Assembly (NCBI GenBank): GCA_902546975.1
Contig: CACCLU010000001.1
Location: forward strand, 62,001 to 126,000
Length of the DNA stretch: 64,000 bases
Direction of reading: 5' to 3'
Source: an uncultured Alphaproteobacteria bacterium
GTDB lineage: Bacteria; Pseudomonadota; Alphaproteobacteria; HIMB59
Shown: positions 1 through 10,019 of the stretch, in pieces
Layout of the letters: each line of letters opens with the position of its first letter
Numbering within the stretch: position 1 is the first letter of the stretch
Program-made: the position numbers and the translations under genes
Notes under the pieces: generated by a model
Told to the model about the DNA's origin: nothing
Database searches by the model: none
What the model saw: only the letters and a program-made list of their open reading frames with translations

Positions 1-331
1 ATGATCTCGGAATAAAATCTTGATCTTGATTTAAAGCATAAATTGCAATTAAAGCACCAAAAATAATATAAATTTTGAAATATAATTGATAAGAATTGGG
101 GTTAAAGTATCTAAAATATTGCTTATATATTTTAAAAAAAAAGAATAACGATAAATAAATTAATGTAGAAATTATTAATACATTTTTTATAAGGTATATA
201 TTAATAAAATATTCAATTCTTAAAAAATATGAAAAATATAATGATATATTTAATAATAAAATATCGTTTATTAATATAATAAACACTCTCCAAAAAGGAT
301 CTATTTTATTTTTTATCAAGTTGTCGATCAT
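1..331 (-). CDS. N-terminal part of a membrane-anchored nucleotide-sugar dehydratase (PglF/WbpM/CapD-like), truncated by window edge
   Basis: Manual translation from ATG at 331 (ATGA overlap with the stop of the next gene): MIDNLIKNKIDPFWRVFIILINDILLLNISLYFSYFLRIEYF...LSLFFFKIYKQYFRYFNPNSYQ...; multi-TM N-terminus with the YRYF-type motif typical of this family. Confidence 0.6.
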   Translation of the reverse strand, partial: MIDNLIKNKIDPFWRVFIILINDILLLNISLYFSYFLRIEYFINIYLIKNVLIISTLIYLSLFFFFKIYKQYFRYFNPNSYQLYFKIYIIFGALIAIYALNQDQDFIPRS

Positions 332-924
332 TTACAGTAGTTTTCGTAAAAGTTTTTTTTGTATTGTATACTTTCTTTTGCTCTACTTTTTTTTAAAAAG
401 ATAGATTTAAATATCAATATTATAGTTTTTATAATTATATAGCATTCTAATTTTAAGCTGGAGTTTTTTACGTAAATAACATCATAATTAAATTTTTTGT
501 TCCAATTGGTACTGTCTTTAACTTTAATTTGTGCAAGACCTGAAAGACCTGGTTTTATTGTCAATCTTAGCTTATGTCTTTCTTTATAATGATCATTAAA
601 CTCTATATACAATGGCCTAGGTCCTATTAAAGACATATCATTAAATAAAATATTTATTAGTTGGGGCAGTTCATCTATTTTCGATAGTCTTAATATTTTT
701 CCTAGTTTTGTAACTCTCATTTCTCCTTTTTTAAATTTCATAGTTTGAAATTTAATAATTTTTATTTGTTTTTTTAGAATTCCTGATCTCTTCTGAATAA
801 AAAATGGACTTTGAAAATCTATCAAAATAATCAGTAATAAAATAATTGCTAGAAATGGAAAGAGTGTAATTAATAAACAAATTGATACAATGAGGTCAAA
901 AAATCTTTTATAAAAAAAAAACAT
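328..924 (-). CDS. Initiating sugar-phosphate transferase (PglC/WcaJ-type bacterial sugar transferase)
   Basis: KRFFDL...PFFIQKRSG...KFQTMKF...KIDELPQLINILFNDMSLIGPRPL...KPGLSGLAQI motifs. Confidence 0.93.
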   Translation of the reverse strand: MFFFYKRFFDLIVSICLLITLFPFLAIILLLIILIDFQSPFFIQKRSGILKKQIKIIKFQTMKFKKGEMRVTKLGKILRLSKIDELPQLINILFNDMSLIGPRPLYIEFNDHYKERHKLRLTIKPGLSGLAQIKVKDSTNWNKKFNYDVIYVKNSSLKLECYIIIKTIILIFKSIFLKKSRAKESIQYKKNFYENYCK

Positions 925-2036
925 TAATTTAAAATCAAATTCTCTAGAGAGTCATAAACTTCTTTAGGGTTGAATTTTTTAGTTACAAACTTTCTACCTT
1001 CAATTCCAAGTTTTTTACAAATTTCCTCGTTTTTCAATAAATACTCAATTTTTGCCACCAAATCATCAAAATCATTCAAATTAAATGTTAATCCATTAAG
1101 ATTATTTATAAGAGATGATTTTAATCCAAAAATATTAGAACCAATTACAGGCAATTCGCACGCACTTGACTCGATTACAACATTTCCAAATCCCTCTCTT
1201 CTACTTGGTATGCAAAAAATATTAGATATATTATAAATTTCTTCTGCATTTGAAGTGTGTGGCAAATACAAAATATCACTACTATTAATAAACTTATCAA
1301 TATTCATTTCATCTTTACCTACTAATAATAGTAAGATTTTAGAGTGTCTAAATTTTAGTTTTTCAAAAGCTTGTATTAATTCATAAATACCTTTGTTTTT
1401 GTCCATTCTACCTAAATAAAGAATAACTTTTCTATCTGGTGGAATTTGATATTTATTTTTTAAATTCAACCTAGTATCAAGATCATATTTATAAAACTTA
1501 TTTACATCTACACCTTTAATTGAGCCATTGTTAATAAGGTAGAAATTTTTATTAGGAAATGCATTATCAATAAAAAAATCAATTTGATTTTTACTATCAA
1601 ATATAATTTTATTTGAAAAATAAATATTTACTCTATCTAAAATTTTAAAAAGTTTTTTTTTTATTCCAAGCATATTACCCCAAACTATTCCTGTGTATAT
1701 ATGGTATCTATTTATATCTGATAATAATATTTTCAAAAATATTCCATAAATGATTGATTTAGGTGTTACAGTTACTATTATGTCTGGCTTACTTCTGAAA
1801 CAGTATAAAAATGCGATAAATAATGAATAGATATCTGATAATAATGATATTTTTCTTTTAATTGGAATTTGTATGGTTTTTAAATTATTGGATAATTCAT
1901 TTTTATTTTTAAAATTTGTCATGAGTGTCAAATCGTTTTTAATACCTATCTTTTCAAGAAAATCTAACAAAAATGTATCTACAAAGTGCTGACTAGAGGA
2001 TATGAACAATATTTTTTTTTTGGGATTAGTACTCAT
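924..2036 (-). CDS. Glycosyltransferase family 4 (PglA-like)
   Basis: ILYLGRMDKNKGIYELIQAFEKL...FCIPSRREGFGNVVIESSACELPVIGSNIFG. Confidence 0.9.
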   Translation of the reverse strand: MSTNPKKKILFISSSQHFVDTFLLDFLEKIGIKNDLTLMTNFKNKNELSNNLKTIQIPIKRKISLLSDIYSLFIAFLYCFRSKPDIIVTVTPKSIIYGIFLKILLSDINRYHIYTGIVWGNMLGIKKKLFKILDRVNIYFSNKIIFDSKNQIDFFIDNAFPNKNFYLINNGSIKGVDVNKFYKYDLDTRLNLKNKYQIPPDRKVILYLGRMDKNKGIYELIQAFEKLKFRHSKILLLLVGKDEMNIDKFINSSDILYLPHTSNAEEIYNISNIFCIPSRREGFGNVVIESSACELPVIGSNIFGLKSSLINNLNGLTFNLNDFDDLVAKIEYLLKNEEICKKLGIEGRKFVTKKFNPKEVYDSLENLILN

Positions 2037-2161
2037 TAAAACTTAAATTGCTAGTCAGTTTATCAAATATATTAAACTATATATTTAGTTAAATTTATCA
2101 AAATTTTTTGTATTTAAAAATGCTAATAGTATATAAATAATTTTAAAATTTTATCAATTTC

Positions 2162-2908
2162 TCATTTATAGCTTTTCAATAAGAATTTTATTAAAGCAAA
2201 AAGTTGAGCGAAAATAATAAAAATGAAAAATAAAGGAATTTTTAAATATAAACTAAAAAAAATCTTTTGAAGGTGAGAATGCATCAATGTCTTTTTTGAA
2301 GTTAATCTCGTATATATACTTTTGTTATTATTATTGTTTACTAATTTAATGTTTAAACGATATATATTAAATTTATTTATGAGCATATTAATCCACAAAA
2401 AATAATCTTCACAATAATAAGTTTCTTTAAAAAAAAAATTGTTTTTCTCTAAGATTACTGAACTTGTAGTAATTTGATTCTTAAATAGCATCGATATTAA
2501 ATTTAATTTAATGAGTTTTCTATCCTGAATGACAGATGACTCGTTTAAGCTACATAACATATTAATGTTTGGGTACTTATTAAAAATGTCTATTTGAAAT
2601 TTAATTTTGTCATGATGCCAGTAATCATCACTATCTAAAAATGCAATATATTTAGTAATAGATTTTTTAATACCTAAATTCCTTGAAAATCCCGGTCCCT
2701 TGTTAGAAGAGTTTTTATAAAGAGAAATATTTTTAAATTTTTTTTTAAATTTACCTACAATTTCTGATAACTCATTAAAGTCTTTGCTATCATCATCAAT
2801 TAAGATTATCTCAGAGATCTTATGTATATGACTTTGATTTAAAATAGAATTTATTGATAAATCAACATATTTAGACGAATTAAAACATGGTATTATTACA
2901 GTGATCAA
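2162..2908 (-). CDS. Glycosyltransferase family 2
   Basis: MITVIIPCFNSSKYVDLSINSILNQS...GPGFSRNLGIKKSITKYIAFLDSDDYW. Confidence 0.92.
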   Translation of the reverse strand: MITVIIPCFNSSKYVDLSINSILNQSHIHKISEIILIDDDSKDFNELSEIVGKFKKKFKNISLYKNSSNKGPGFSRNLGIKKSITKYIAFLDSDDYWHHDKIKFQIDIFNKYPNINMLCSLNESSVIQDRKLIKLNLISMLFKNQITTSSVILEKNNFFFKETYYCEDYFLWINMLINKFNIYRLNIKLVNNNNNKSIYTRLTSKKTLMHSHLQKIFFSLYLKIPLFFIFIIFAQLFALIKFLLKSYK

Positions 2909-2911
2909 ATT

Positions 2912-4027
2912 TTAGATATTTTTTTTCCAAACATAGTTATTTATGTAATTATAATAACTCGTTACAATCTTAACTATTTTATCTGAAACATTATCTACAT
3001 CGTAGTCTGATACAATTTTTGATTTCTCACTATTTAACATAACTTTTATTGCATTTTCTGCATTTTTTATATCCAAACTATTCATTATTGTACCACCTTC
3101 TTCCATTCCTTCAGGTCTTTCGTGATTTTTTCTTAAATTTATTGCATTAAAATTACATATTGATGCTTCTTCAGTGATAGAGCCACTATCAGATAGTACG
3201 AAAAATGAATTTATCTGTAAAAACATATAGTCTGTGTAATTAAAGGGTTTACAAAATTTAATATTTGCAATTTTAAAGTTTTTTAAATCCAATTTTTTTT
3301 GAGTACGTGGATGTGTTGATACGACAATTTTTTTTCGATACTTTATACTGATCATTTTTAAAATTTTTAATATCTTTTGAATATTATTTTCATCATCAAT
3401 ATTTTCCGATCTGTGAAAAGAAACTAACACGTAGTTTTCTTTTTTTAGATTTAACTTATTTAATATTTTAGATCTAAATATTTTATTTCTATATTTTTGG
3501 AAAACCTCTTTAAGTGGGCTACCAACTTTTATTACCCTATCCCCAGAAATATTTTCTTTAATTAAATACTCTCTCGAAATAGCACTATAAGTTAAATTTA
3601 TGTCAGAGATATGATCAACTATTTTTCTATTGATTTCCTCTGGAACAACCTGATCGAAGCATCTATTTCCAGCCTCCATATGAAAAATAGGAATTTTATA
3701 GTTTTTTGCTACTATTGAAGAAAGTGTGCTATTTGTATCACCTAAAATAAAAAAAATATCAGGTTTTATTTTCCTAATAATTTTATCAATCATTATACAA
3801 ATAGAAAAAGTTCTTTGTGAAAAAGTTAATTTTTTATCCAAATCTAAATTTATTACTTTTCCTTTTATATCTAAATCTAAAAATATATTTGAATTTAAAT
3901 TTTTATTATAATTTTGTTGCGTATTAACAATATAGCTTAAAAAAAATTTATCAAATTTTTCTAAAATACAGGATAATCTAATAATCTCAGGTCTAGTGCC
4001 AACAACTGTAAGAATCTTTAGTTTCAT
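2912..4027 (-). CDS. UDP-HexNAc 2-epimerase (WecB/FnlC/WbjD-like)
   Basis: VVGTRPEIIRL...ILGDTNSTLSSIVAKNYKIPIFHMEAGNRCFDQVVPEEINRKIVDHISD...SGSITEEAS. Confidence 0.92.
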   Translation of the reverse strand: MKLKILTVVGTRPEIIRLSCILEKFDKFFLSYIVNTQQNYNKNLNSNIFLDLDIKGKVINLDLDKKLTFSQRTFSICIMIDKIIRKIKPDIFFILGDTNSTLSSIVAKNYKIPIFHMEAGNRCFDQVVPEEINRKIVDHISDINLTYSAISREYLIKENISGDRVIKVGSPLKEVFQKYRNKIFRSKILNKLNLKKENYVLVSFHRSENIDDENNIQKILKILKMISIKYRKKIVVSTHPRTQKKLDLKNFKIANIKFCKPFNYTDYMFLQINSFFVLSDSGSITEEASICNFNAINLRKNHERPEGMEEGGTIMNSLDIKNAENAIKVMLNSEKSKIVSDYDVDNVSDKIVKIVTSYYNYINNYVWKKNI

Positions 4028-5154
4028 GAAAATGTATCTGGTAAATCTATATTAAAAATTTCATTAGACCATACTAAGACAATTAATTCTTTTTTTCCAA
4101 TTTTTTTAATTGAATGTATTTCACCAGGTATAGTTCTTATAATCTGTGGACTTTTTTCTGATAAAATTGTTTTTCTCTTTATTTTTGAAAAAATGTTGGT
4201 TGATAAATATTCAGCTCTTCCTGATATCACTAAAAATATTTCACACTTTAAATTATGATAATGATTACCTCGTTTAATATTATTTAATGAGGTAAAATAT
4301 GATATTTGACCAAAATCTTTACTTTTAAAAACCTCAGAAAAATTTCCTCTTTTGTCATAATTTGTTTTAATTTTTTGAATAATTTTATTTTTTGGCAGAT
4401 ATGTAACAAAAGTTGAATACAAAATTTTTTCAAATAAATTTTTAGGTCTGTAAATATAATTTTTTAGTAATGAATTGTTTATTATTTTTAATTTTTCAGC
4501 AATAGATGACACTCTTACTTTAAATTGATGAGGTCTTAAAATATTAACTTTAGAAGATTTTTTTCTTGAAGAAATTATATCCATAAATTGATTTATTAAT
4601 TTATCTATATGAATAATTTCTAAAAATGGATTTTCTTTAGATATATTTATACTTATTCCCCTAGCTATGTTAAAACAAAAAGTAGCTATAACTGAATTAT
4701 AGTTAGGTTTTGCATATTTACCAATTACATGAGGAATTCTAAAAATATATAAATTTACCTTATTACTCTGAGAACACTTTATTAATAACTCTTCAGCTTT
4801 TTTTTTTGAAAGTGTATATTGTTCTAAAGTTTTATTTCGCTTTTTTTGATTTTTATCGATGTGAGCAGTTGAAGCATAAATTATTGTAATATCTTTATTT
4901 ATTAACGATAAATGTTTACAGATTTTGTCAGTAAAAATATAATTATCTTTAAATTGAATTTTTTTTTTTGGCCTATTTACTCCAGCTAAGTGAACTAAAT
5001 AATCTGCTTTAATTAATTCTGCTTTAATTGATTTATCAGAAGAGCGATGACTAATTGTTTTAAAATTATAATTTTTGTATTGAAAAATTAAGGCTTGTAA
5101 TAAATTTTTACCAATAAATCCTTTAGATCCAGTGATTAAAATATTATTTTTCAT
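4024..5154 (-). CDS. NAD-dependent reductase plus C-terminal cupin (CapF/WbjC/FnlB-like)
   Basis: N-terminal ITGSKGFIGKNLL Rossmann; C-terminal cupin NHYHNLKCEIFLVISGRAEYLS; sits next to the FnlC-like gene. Confidence 0.85.
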   Translation of the reverse strand: MKNNILITGSKGFIGKNLLQALIFQYKNYNFKTISHRSSDKSIKAELIKADYLVHLAGVNRPKKKIQFKDNYIFTDKICKHLSLINKDITIIYASTAHIDKNQKKRNKTLEQYTLSKKKAEELLIKCSQSNKVNLYIFRIPHVIGKYAKPNYNSVIATFCFNIARGISINISKENPFLEIIHIDKLINQFMDIISSRKKSSKVNILRPHQFKVRVSSIAEKLKIINNSLLKNYIYRPKNLFEKILYSTFVTYLPKNKIIQKIKTNYDKRGNFSEVFKSKDFGQISYFTSLNNIKRGNHYHNLKCEIFLVISGRAEYLSTNIFSKIKRKTILSEKSPQIIRTIPGEIHSIKKIGKKELIVLVWSNEIFNIDLPDTFS

Positions 5155-5849
5155 TTGGAAATTTTTTTTATTACTTCAAAAGCCTCTGCATACTCTAATC
5201 CTACTTCAGAACCTCTACACTGATGAAAATTAAGTATTGATTTCCAAGATCGAGAGTGAGGATATTGTCTCATTTCCTTTTTATAAAATTCCAAAGCCCT
5301 TTTTTTGATATTTATATATTTTGAAATATCTAAATAATAGTTTGGGGAGAATAATTTGCCTATATTTTTATTGCTCCAATTAGTTGAAGAAACAACCTCA
5401 TATGTCATAAATTCAAAATATTTTTTTTTGACCGTATATGGTCTTAAAGCAGTGTATGTGGCTTCAAAAGCTACTCTATGATCAGAATTCAAATCTCCAG
5501 AATGATTTGATAAAATAATATCTGGTTTATAATGATTTATATATTTACTAATTAACTTAACTAAATCTAATATATCTAAATTATGCATTCTTAGATTTTC
5601 AAAATTTAGAAAATCACATATTTCAAATTTTAAATATTTAGAACATCTCTCAGCCATATTTTTTCTATTATTTATTTCAGTAATTATTTTTTTTGTTCTA
5701 AGATCTTTTTTTGCATACCTTGCTGTTACACCCTCAGATAAATATAAAACAAAAACTTTATTACCAAGTTTTACATGATTTGATATATAGCCAGCGCAGC
5801 CAAGAATCTCATCATCAGGATGTGCTGAAATTATTAAAATTCTTTTCAT
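5151..5849 (-). CDS. PIG-L/LmbE-family deacetylase
   Basis: ISAHPDDEILGCAGYI...SNHSGDLNSDHRVAFEATYTALRP. Confidence 0.93.
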   Translation of the reverse strand: MKRILIISAHPDDEILGCAGYISNHVKLGNKVFVLYLSEGVTARYAKKDLRTKKIITEINNRKNMAERCSKYLKFEICDFLNFENLRMHNLDILDLVKLISKYINHYKPDIILSNHSGDLNSDHRVAFEATYTALRPYTVKKKYFEFMTYEVVSSTNWSNKNIGKLFSPNYYLDISKYINIKKRALEFYKKEMRQYPHSRSWKSILNFHQCRGSEVGLEYAEAFEVIKKISK

Positions 5850-5882
5850 AATAAAAATTAAATATATATACTATAAATTGAA

Positions 5883-6656
5883 ATGAAACTCTCGAAATAT
5901 CAAGGTAAAATAAAAAAACAATCAGTATCTGGTATTCACTTAAATACCAGATTAAGTATTAACTCAAAATATTCATCAAACGATCTTATTTCTTGGCAAT
6001 ACAATAAGATAAAATTCAGGAAAAATTCAAATATTTTAGATTTAGGCTGTGGGAATGGCGCACAAGCTGAATTTCTTGTAAATAAAATTGGTGAAGAAAA
6101 TTTGATACACTGTGTAGATCTATCAAAAAAATCTATAAATATACTTAATAACAAGATTAATGGAAAAAAAATTAAAACTTATGTAAAGGATATGGATAAA
6201 ATCAATAAATTTTTTTTCGAAAAAATAGACATTTTTCATTCATCCTACTCGCTTTATTACTCTTCAAATCCAAAGAAAATATTAGATTATTGCTATAAAT
6301 TACTTAATCCCTCTGGAAAGTTTATAGTAACTGTTCCAAGCTATCCTCACACTATGGTTGAAGATGTAAATTCGATAAAAAAAATTCCAAAAAATGTTGA
6401 TGAGTCTCTGAATTTTTATAAAAAATTTTTAAAAAAATATTTTAATAATAAATTTAAAATGACAAAAGTTTATAATTTCAAAAATGAACTAGTTATCCCG
6501 AGATTTAATGACTATCTTAAAATGTATAAAGCAACAACTTATTACGACGAGACAATTGTCAAAGACCTAAAAATATTAGTTGAGAATAAAATAAATAAAT
6601 ATGGTAATTATAAAGTTAATAAAAATGCCAAACTTCTGATTGCTAAAAAAACTTAG
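5883..6656 (+). CDS. Class I SAM-dependent methyltransferase
   Basis: ILDLGCGNGAQAEFLVNKIG...ILDYCYKLLNPSGKFIVTVPSYP; lone plus-strand gene. Confidence 0.85.
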   Translation: MKLSKYQGKIKKQSVSGIHLNTRLSINSKYSSNDLISWQYNKIKFRKNSNILDLGCGNGAQAEFLVNKIGEENLIHCVDLSKKSINILNNKINGKKIKTYVKDMDKINKFFFEKIDIFHSSYSLYYSSNPKKILDYCYKLLNPSGKFIVTVPSYPHTMVEDVNSIKKIPKNVDESLNFYKKFLKKYFNNKFKMTKVYNFKNELVIPRFNDYLKMYKATTYYDETIVKDLKILVENKINKYGNYKVNKNAKLLIAKKT

Positions 6657-7470
6657 ATTTAAAATATCTAATAACTTCTAAAAAGAACCATTGTAAAAAC
6701 CAAATGTGATAAAAAATGAAACTTCCTCTTGACTCCTTAGCAATATTTTTTTTTATTTTATAAACTCTGAATATGTAATGAAATAAATCTTCATAGTTTA
6801 TATGATCGTACTGCTTATAATTTAGACTTCTAGCTAATGCTTTTTTTGCTACACATAATCTTATCCCATTATTATTTAATTTAAATGAGTGTATTAGATC
6901 TTCATCAAAAGCTTTTCCTTTATATTTGTAATAATTTTCTAATATTAAATTTTTTTTTCTGTGCAATATGCATCCCCCAGGTAACCACTTAGTAATCAAA
7001 AGCTTATTATCATATTCTTCATAATGCCTATGAAACCATGTATCCCAGAATTTCATACTTCTCTCTCTCTTGATAAAGTAATTTAAAAAAAAAATTTTAA
7101 AAAAAGAAACATTATAATTCAAATCGGTAGAGTATTTTGGCGAAACACAATGTAATTTTTTATTATTTAAGGCTAAAACTAGTTCATTTAGACAATGTTT
7201 ATCTAAAATGATATCTGCATCTAGTTGCAAAATTAACTCATTAATAGCATTTTTAAAACCAAAGATTCTTTGTGAAACTTGAGATGCATGTTCATGAACT
7301 AAAATTTTTACGCATTTATGAAAATTAATATTATTAATTTTATGATAAAAGTTTTTAGGTATAACAACAATTATCTCATCAGGAATTAAACTACCACATA
7401 ATAATTTTTCGATAGTATTGTTTAAAAAGCTTTCGCCTATTGTTGGAATGACTACAGAAATTTTGTTCAA
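6643..7470 (-). CDS. Glycosyltransferase family 2-like
   Basis: ISVVIPTIGESFLNNTIEKLL...LILQLDADIILDKHCLNEL. Confidence 0.85.
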   Translation of the reverse strand: MNKISVVIPTIGESFLNNTIEKLLCGSLIPDEIIVVIPKNFYHKINNINFHKCVKILVHEHASQVSQRIFGFKNAINELILQLDADIILDKHCLNELVLALNNKKLHCVSPKYSTDLNYNVSFFKIFFLNYFIKRERSMKFWDTWFHRHYEEYDNKLLITKWLPGGCILHRKKNLILENYYKYKGKAFDEDLIHSFKLNNNGIRLCVAKKALARSLNYKQYDHINYEDLFHYIFRVYKIKKNIAKESRGSFIFYHIWFLQWFFLEVIRYFKSKFF

Positions 7471-7480
7471 ATTTATGAAT

Positions 7481-9025
7481 TTATTCTGAAGAATGAATTA
7501 ATGAAATTGCTGGAATATTTTCTGAGAGAATTACTAAATATTTTTTATAATAAACCATGTCTCTAATTCTTTTGTTAATTGGTAACTGGACTATGTCCTT
7601 ATTTTTTTTATTGAAAAAGAAAATGGACATATCTCCTTCAAATGAATTGTTACCCATTGATCCAGTTATGTAGCTATATTGATTACATATATTGCTAAAT
7701 GCTTTATCACATTTATCTATTTCTGAAATACCGATTGAAGGAGTAAAGTAAATATGAGGTTCCTCATAACCAAATTCAGAATGAGATTTTTTTAATGGTG
7801 CTAATTTTTTTGACTCTTCATTATAGTGTTCGCCATATGAAGCATAAGGCCAGCCGTAATTCAGTATCTTGTTATTTAATTTTACTATATTCACTTCATC
7901 TCCTCCCTTTGGGCCATGCTCTGAGGAAAGTATGATTCTTTCATCATTATCATAGTAGAGACCCTGAACATTTCTATGCCCTTTTGAGATTACTCTAGTT
8001 TCCAAGGTATTTAAGTTGATAATAATATTTTTTCCAAAATACCCAATATCATCAAATAATTTTTCGAAATTTGAAAATGAGCCATATGAGAATATCAAAC
8101 TATCTTTTTCATAACTTATAATCCTTCCACCAGCAGCATGAGGGTTGAACCTTTCAGACTCTAGGATACAAAGATCGTTGTTAGAAAAATTCAAATTTTC
8201 AAATTTTAATTTTTTTGTTCCTAATTCTGCGAATGCAATATTTAAATTATAACAATTATCGGTCAACTCATTTGTATATGAAACATATAGTATGTCATTT
8301 TTTACTAATATGTCTTTTACACCAAACTTACTTGGAATGAAGTTCTTAAAACCAGAAATAATTTGATGCAAGTTACTTTGTAAGTACTCAATTTCAAGAC
8401 CATTATCAAAATTTATTAAGTATATGTATCTTGAATTTCCTGATAAAAATAAAATTTTTTCATCATATGTATCTATATAACCTAATGGTTTTTCAGATTG
8501 ATTACCGCGTTTTACGAGTGGAAGATAAAAATCATCAATTATGAATTGCTCTGAAACTTGCCCATAAATTGGTTCGTTTACGAGATTATCCTTGTCGGCA
8601 TAATTATTTTTATTTTTGTTTCCAGAGCTAAATCTATTTTCTGAATTTTCAGATATTATCTCTGTATATGGCAGTTTATTAGATACAATTTTAAATTTCT
8701 GTTTATTGAAATTACCTATTGACTCTTCAATCCATTCATTTTCTATTCTAGTTAAATTTTTGATTTCATTAAATAAATAAGCATTTTCTTTTTCTAAAAC
8801 TTTTATTTTTATATCTTTTTCTCTATGAGGATATAGCGTTTTTCTTAAAATATTCTTTGCATCTTGTGGAATTAATTTTTTTATTGTTGTAAAACTATTA
8901 CTGTCCCCAATAGATTTAGAAAAAACAAAGTAAAAAAATAAAAAAGCTAACAATACCGGAATTGACAACAAAATTAATTTTTTCTTGTTCATATTTGTTA
9001 AAGAGATATATTTAAAAGTTAGCAC
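7481..9025 (-). CDS. Membrane-anchored beta-propeller, PQQ-dependent sugar dehydrogenase-like
   Basis: N-terminal TM; GHRNVQGLYYDNDERIILSSEHGPKGGDEVNIVKLNNKILNYGWPYASYGEHY. Confidence 0.75.
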   Translation of the reverse strand: MLTFKYISLTNMNKKKLILLSIPVLLAFLFFYFVFSKSIGDSNSFTTIKKLIPQDAKNILRKTLYPHREKDIKIKVLEKENAYLFNEIKNLTRIENEWIEESIGNFNKQKFKIVSNKLPYTEIISENSENRFSSGNKNKNNYADKDNLVNEPIYGQVSEQFIIDDFYLPLVKRGNQSEKPLGYIDTYDEKILFLSGNSRYIYLINFDNGLEIEYLQSNLHQIISGFKNFIPSKFGVKDILVKNDILYVSYTNELTDNCYNLNIAFAELGTKKLKFENLNFSNNDLCILESERFNPHAAGGRIISYEKDSLIFSYGSFSNFEKLFDDIGYFGKNIIINLNTLETRVISKGHRNVQGLYYDNDERIILSSEHGPKGGDEVNIVKLNNKILNYGWPYASYGEHYNEESKKLAPLKKSHSEFGYEEPHIYFTPSIGISEIDKCDKAFSNICNQYSYITGSMGNNSFEGDMSIFFFNKKNKDIVQLPINKRIRDMVYYKKYLVILSENIPAISLIHSSE

Positions 9026-9056
9026 ATATTATTATATTATCAAAATATTTAAAAAA

Positions 9057-10019
9057 TTATTTTTCTGCATTAACTAATTTGTTATTTTCATATAAAAAAT
9101 ATTTTGAACTACTATTTGATATAGGAATTTTTCTAGGAATGAAAATATATTTTTCTTCATTAATTTCAAGGTCGCTTGTTTTTAGATAAAAATCTTCAAG
9201 ATAAAGTTTCATAAGATAATTCAAATCAAATTTTGCAGAGGGCGTATTTATACTTGTTTGTATATTAGATAGCTGTAAACCTATAAACGATCTATCGTGG
9301 GAACCAAGGCATTCATTATAGTAACCTCTAAACCTAGACTCCCATAATCCAATGCTTTCTAGTGTTGTTGGCATATTAAAAATAAATTTATTGAGAAATT
9401 TATAAAGGTATTGAGTTTCAAAAATTGTTCCATCAACATTAAATCTATATTTCCAAAATGTATTTTTTGGTTGCTTACTTGCTTTCCAATATAAATATTT
9501 GTAATTTTCTATTTGATATTTATTTAAATTTTTTTCAATGTTTTCATCTTTAAATTTGAAATTTGATGTTAATCTCATTGTATATTTTTTTGGAGATAAC
9601 GATATTGTTTCGAAAATTTTTTCATGAATGAAAACATTTTTATAAAACACTTGATCATCAGTAGAGAGAATAAAAAATGGAGATTTTGAATTTGATATAA
9701 TTTTCAATAGTATATCTTTGAAATCATCATAATATCTTCTTAACCAACTAAACTTAAGGTACCATAATAGATTAAAAGGTCTAAAAAGATCAAAATAATT
9801 AAATGAACTATTATTTTTCCCTCTTTTATATACTTTTATAAAATCATTCCATTTTAAAAAAAGTTTTTCATATGACTCATCATGAATTGGATCATAATGA
9901 TAAACTATATTTATAGGCAATTTTAGATAAGGATAATAGTCTATGGCTGATTTGATAAAAGCATCAAGTTGAAAAGCTCTTTTATAGGTGAATACAACTA
10001 TAGTAGTATTTTTCATCAC
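9057..10019 (-). CDS. Putative GT-A-like glycosyltransferase, unassigned
   Basis: TIVVFTYKRAFQLDAFIKSAIDYYP start; ILSTDDQVFYKN DxD-like motif. Confidence 0.5.
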   Translation of the reverse strand: MMKNTTIVVFTYKRAFQLDAFIKSAIDYYPYLKLPINIVYHYDPIHDESYEKLFLKWNDFIKVYKRGKNNSSFNYFDLFRPFNLLWYLKFSWLRRYYDDFKDILLKIISNSKSPFFILSTDDQVFYKNVFIHEKIFETISLSPKKYTMRLTSNFKFKDENIEKNLNKYQIENYKYLYWKASKQPKNTFWKYRFNVDGTIFETQYLYKFLNKFIFNMPTTLESIGLWESRFRGYYNECLGSHDRSFIGLQLSNIQTSINTPSAKFDLNYLMKLYLEDFYLKTSDLEINEEKYIFIPRKIPISNSSSKYFLYENNKLVNAEK

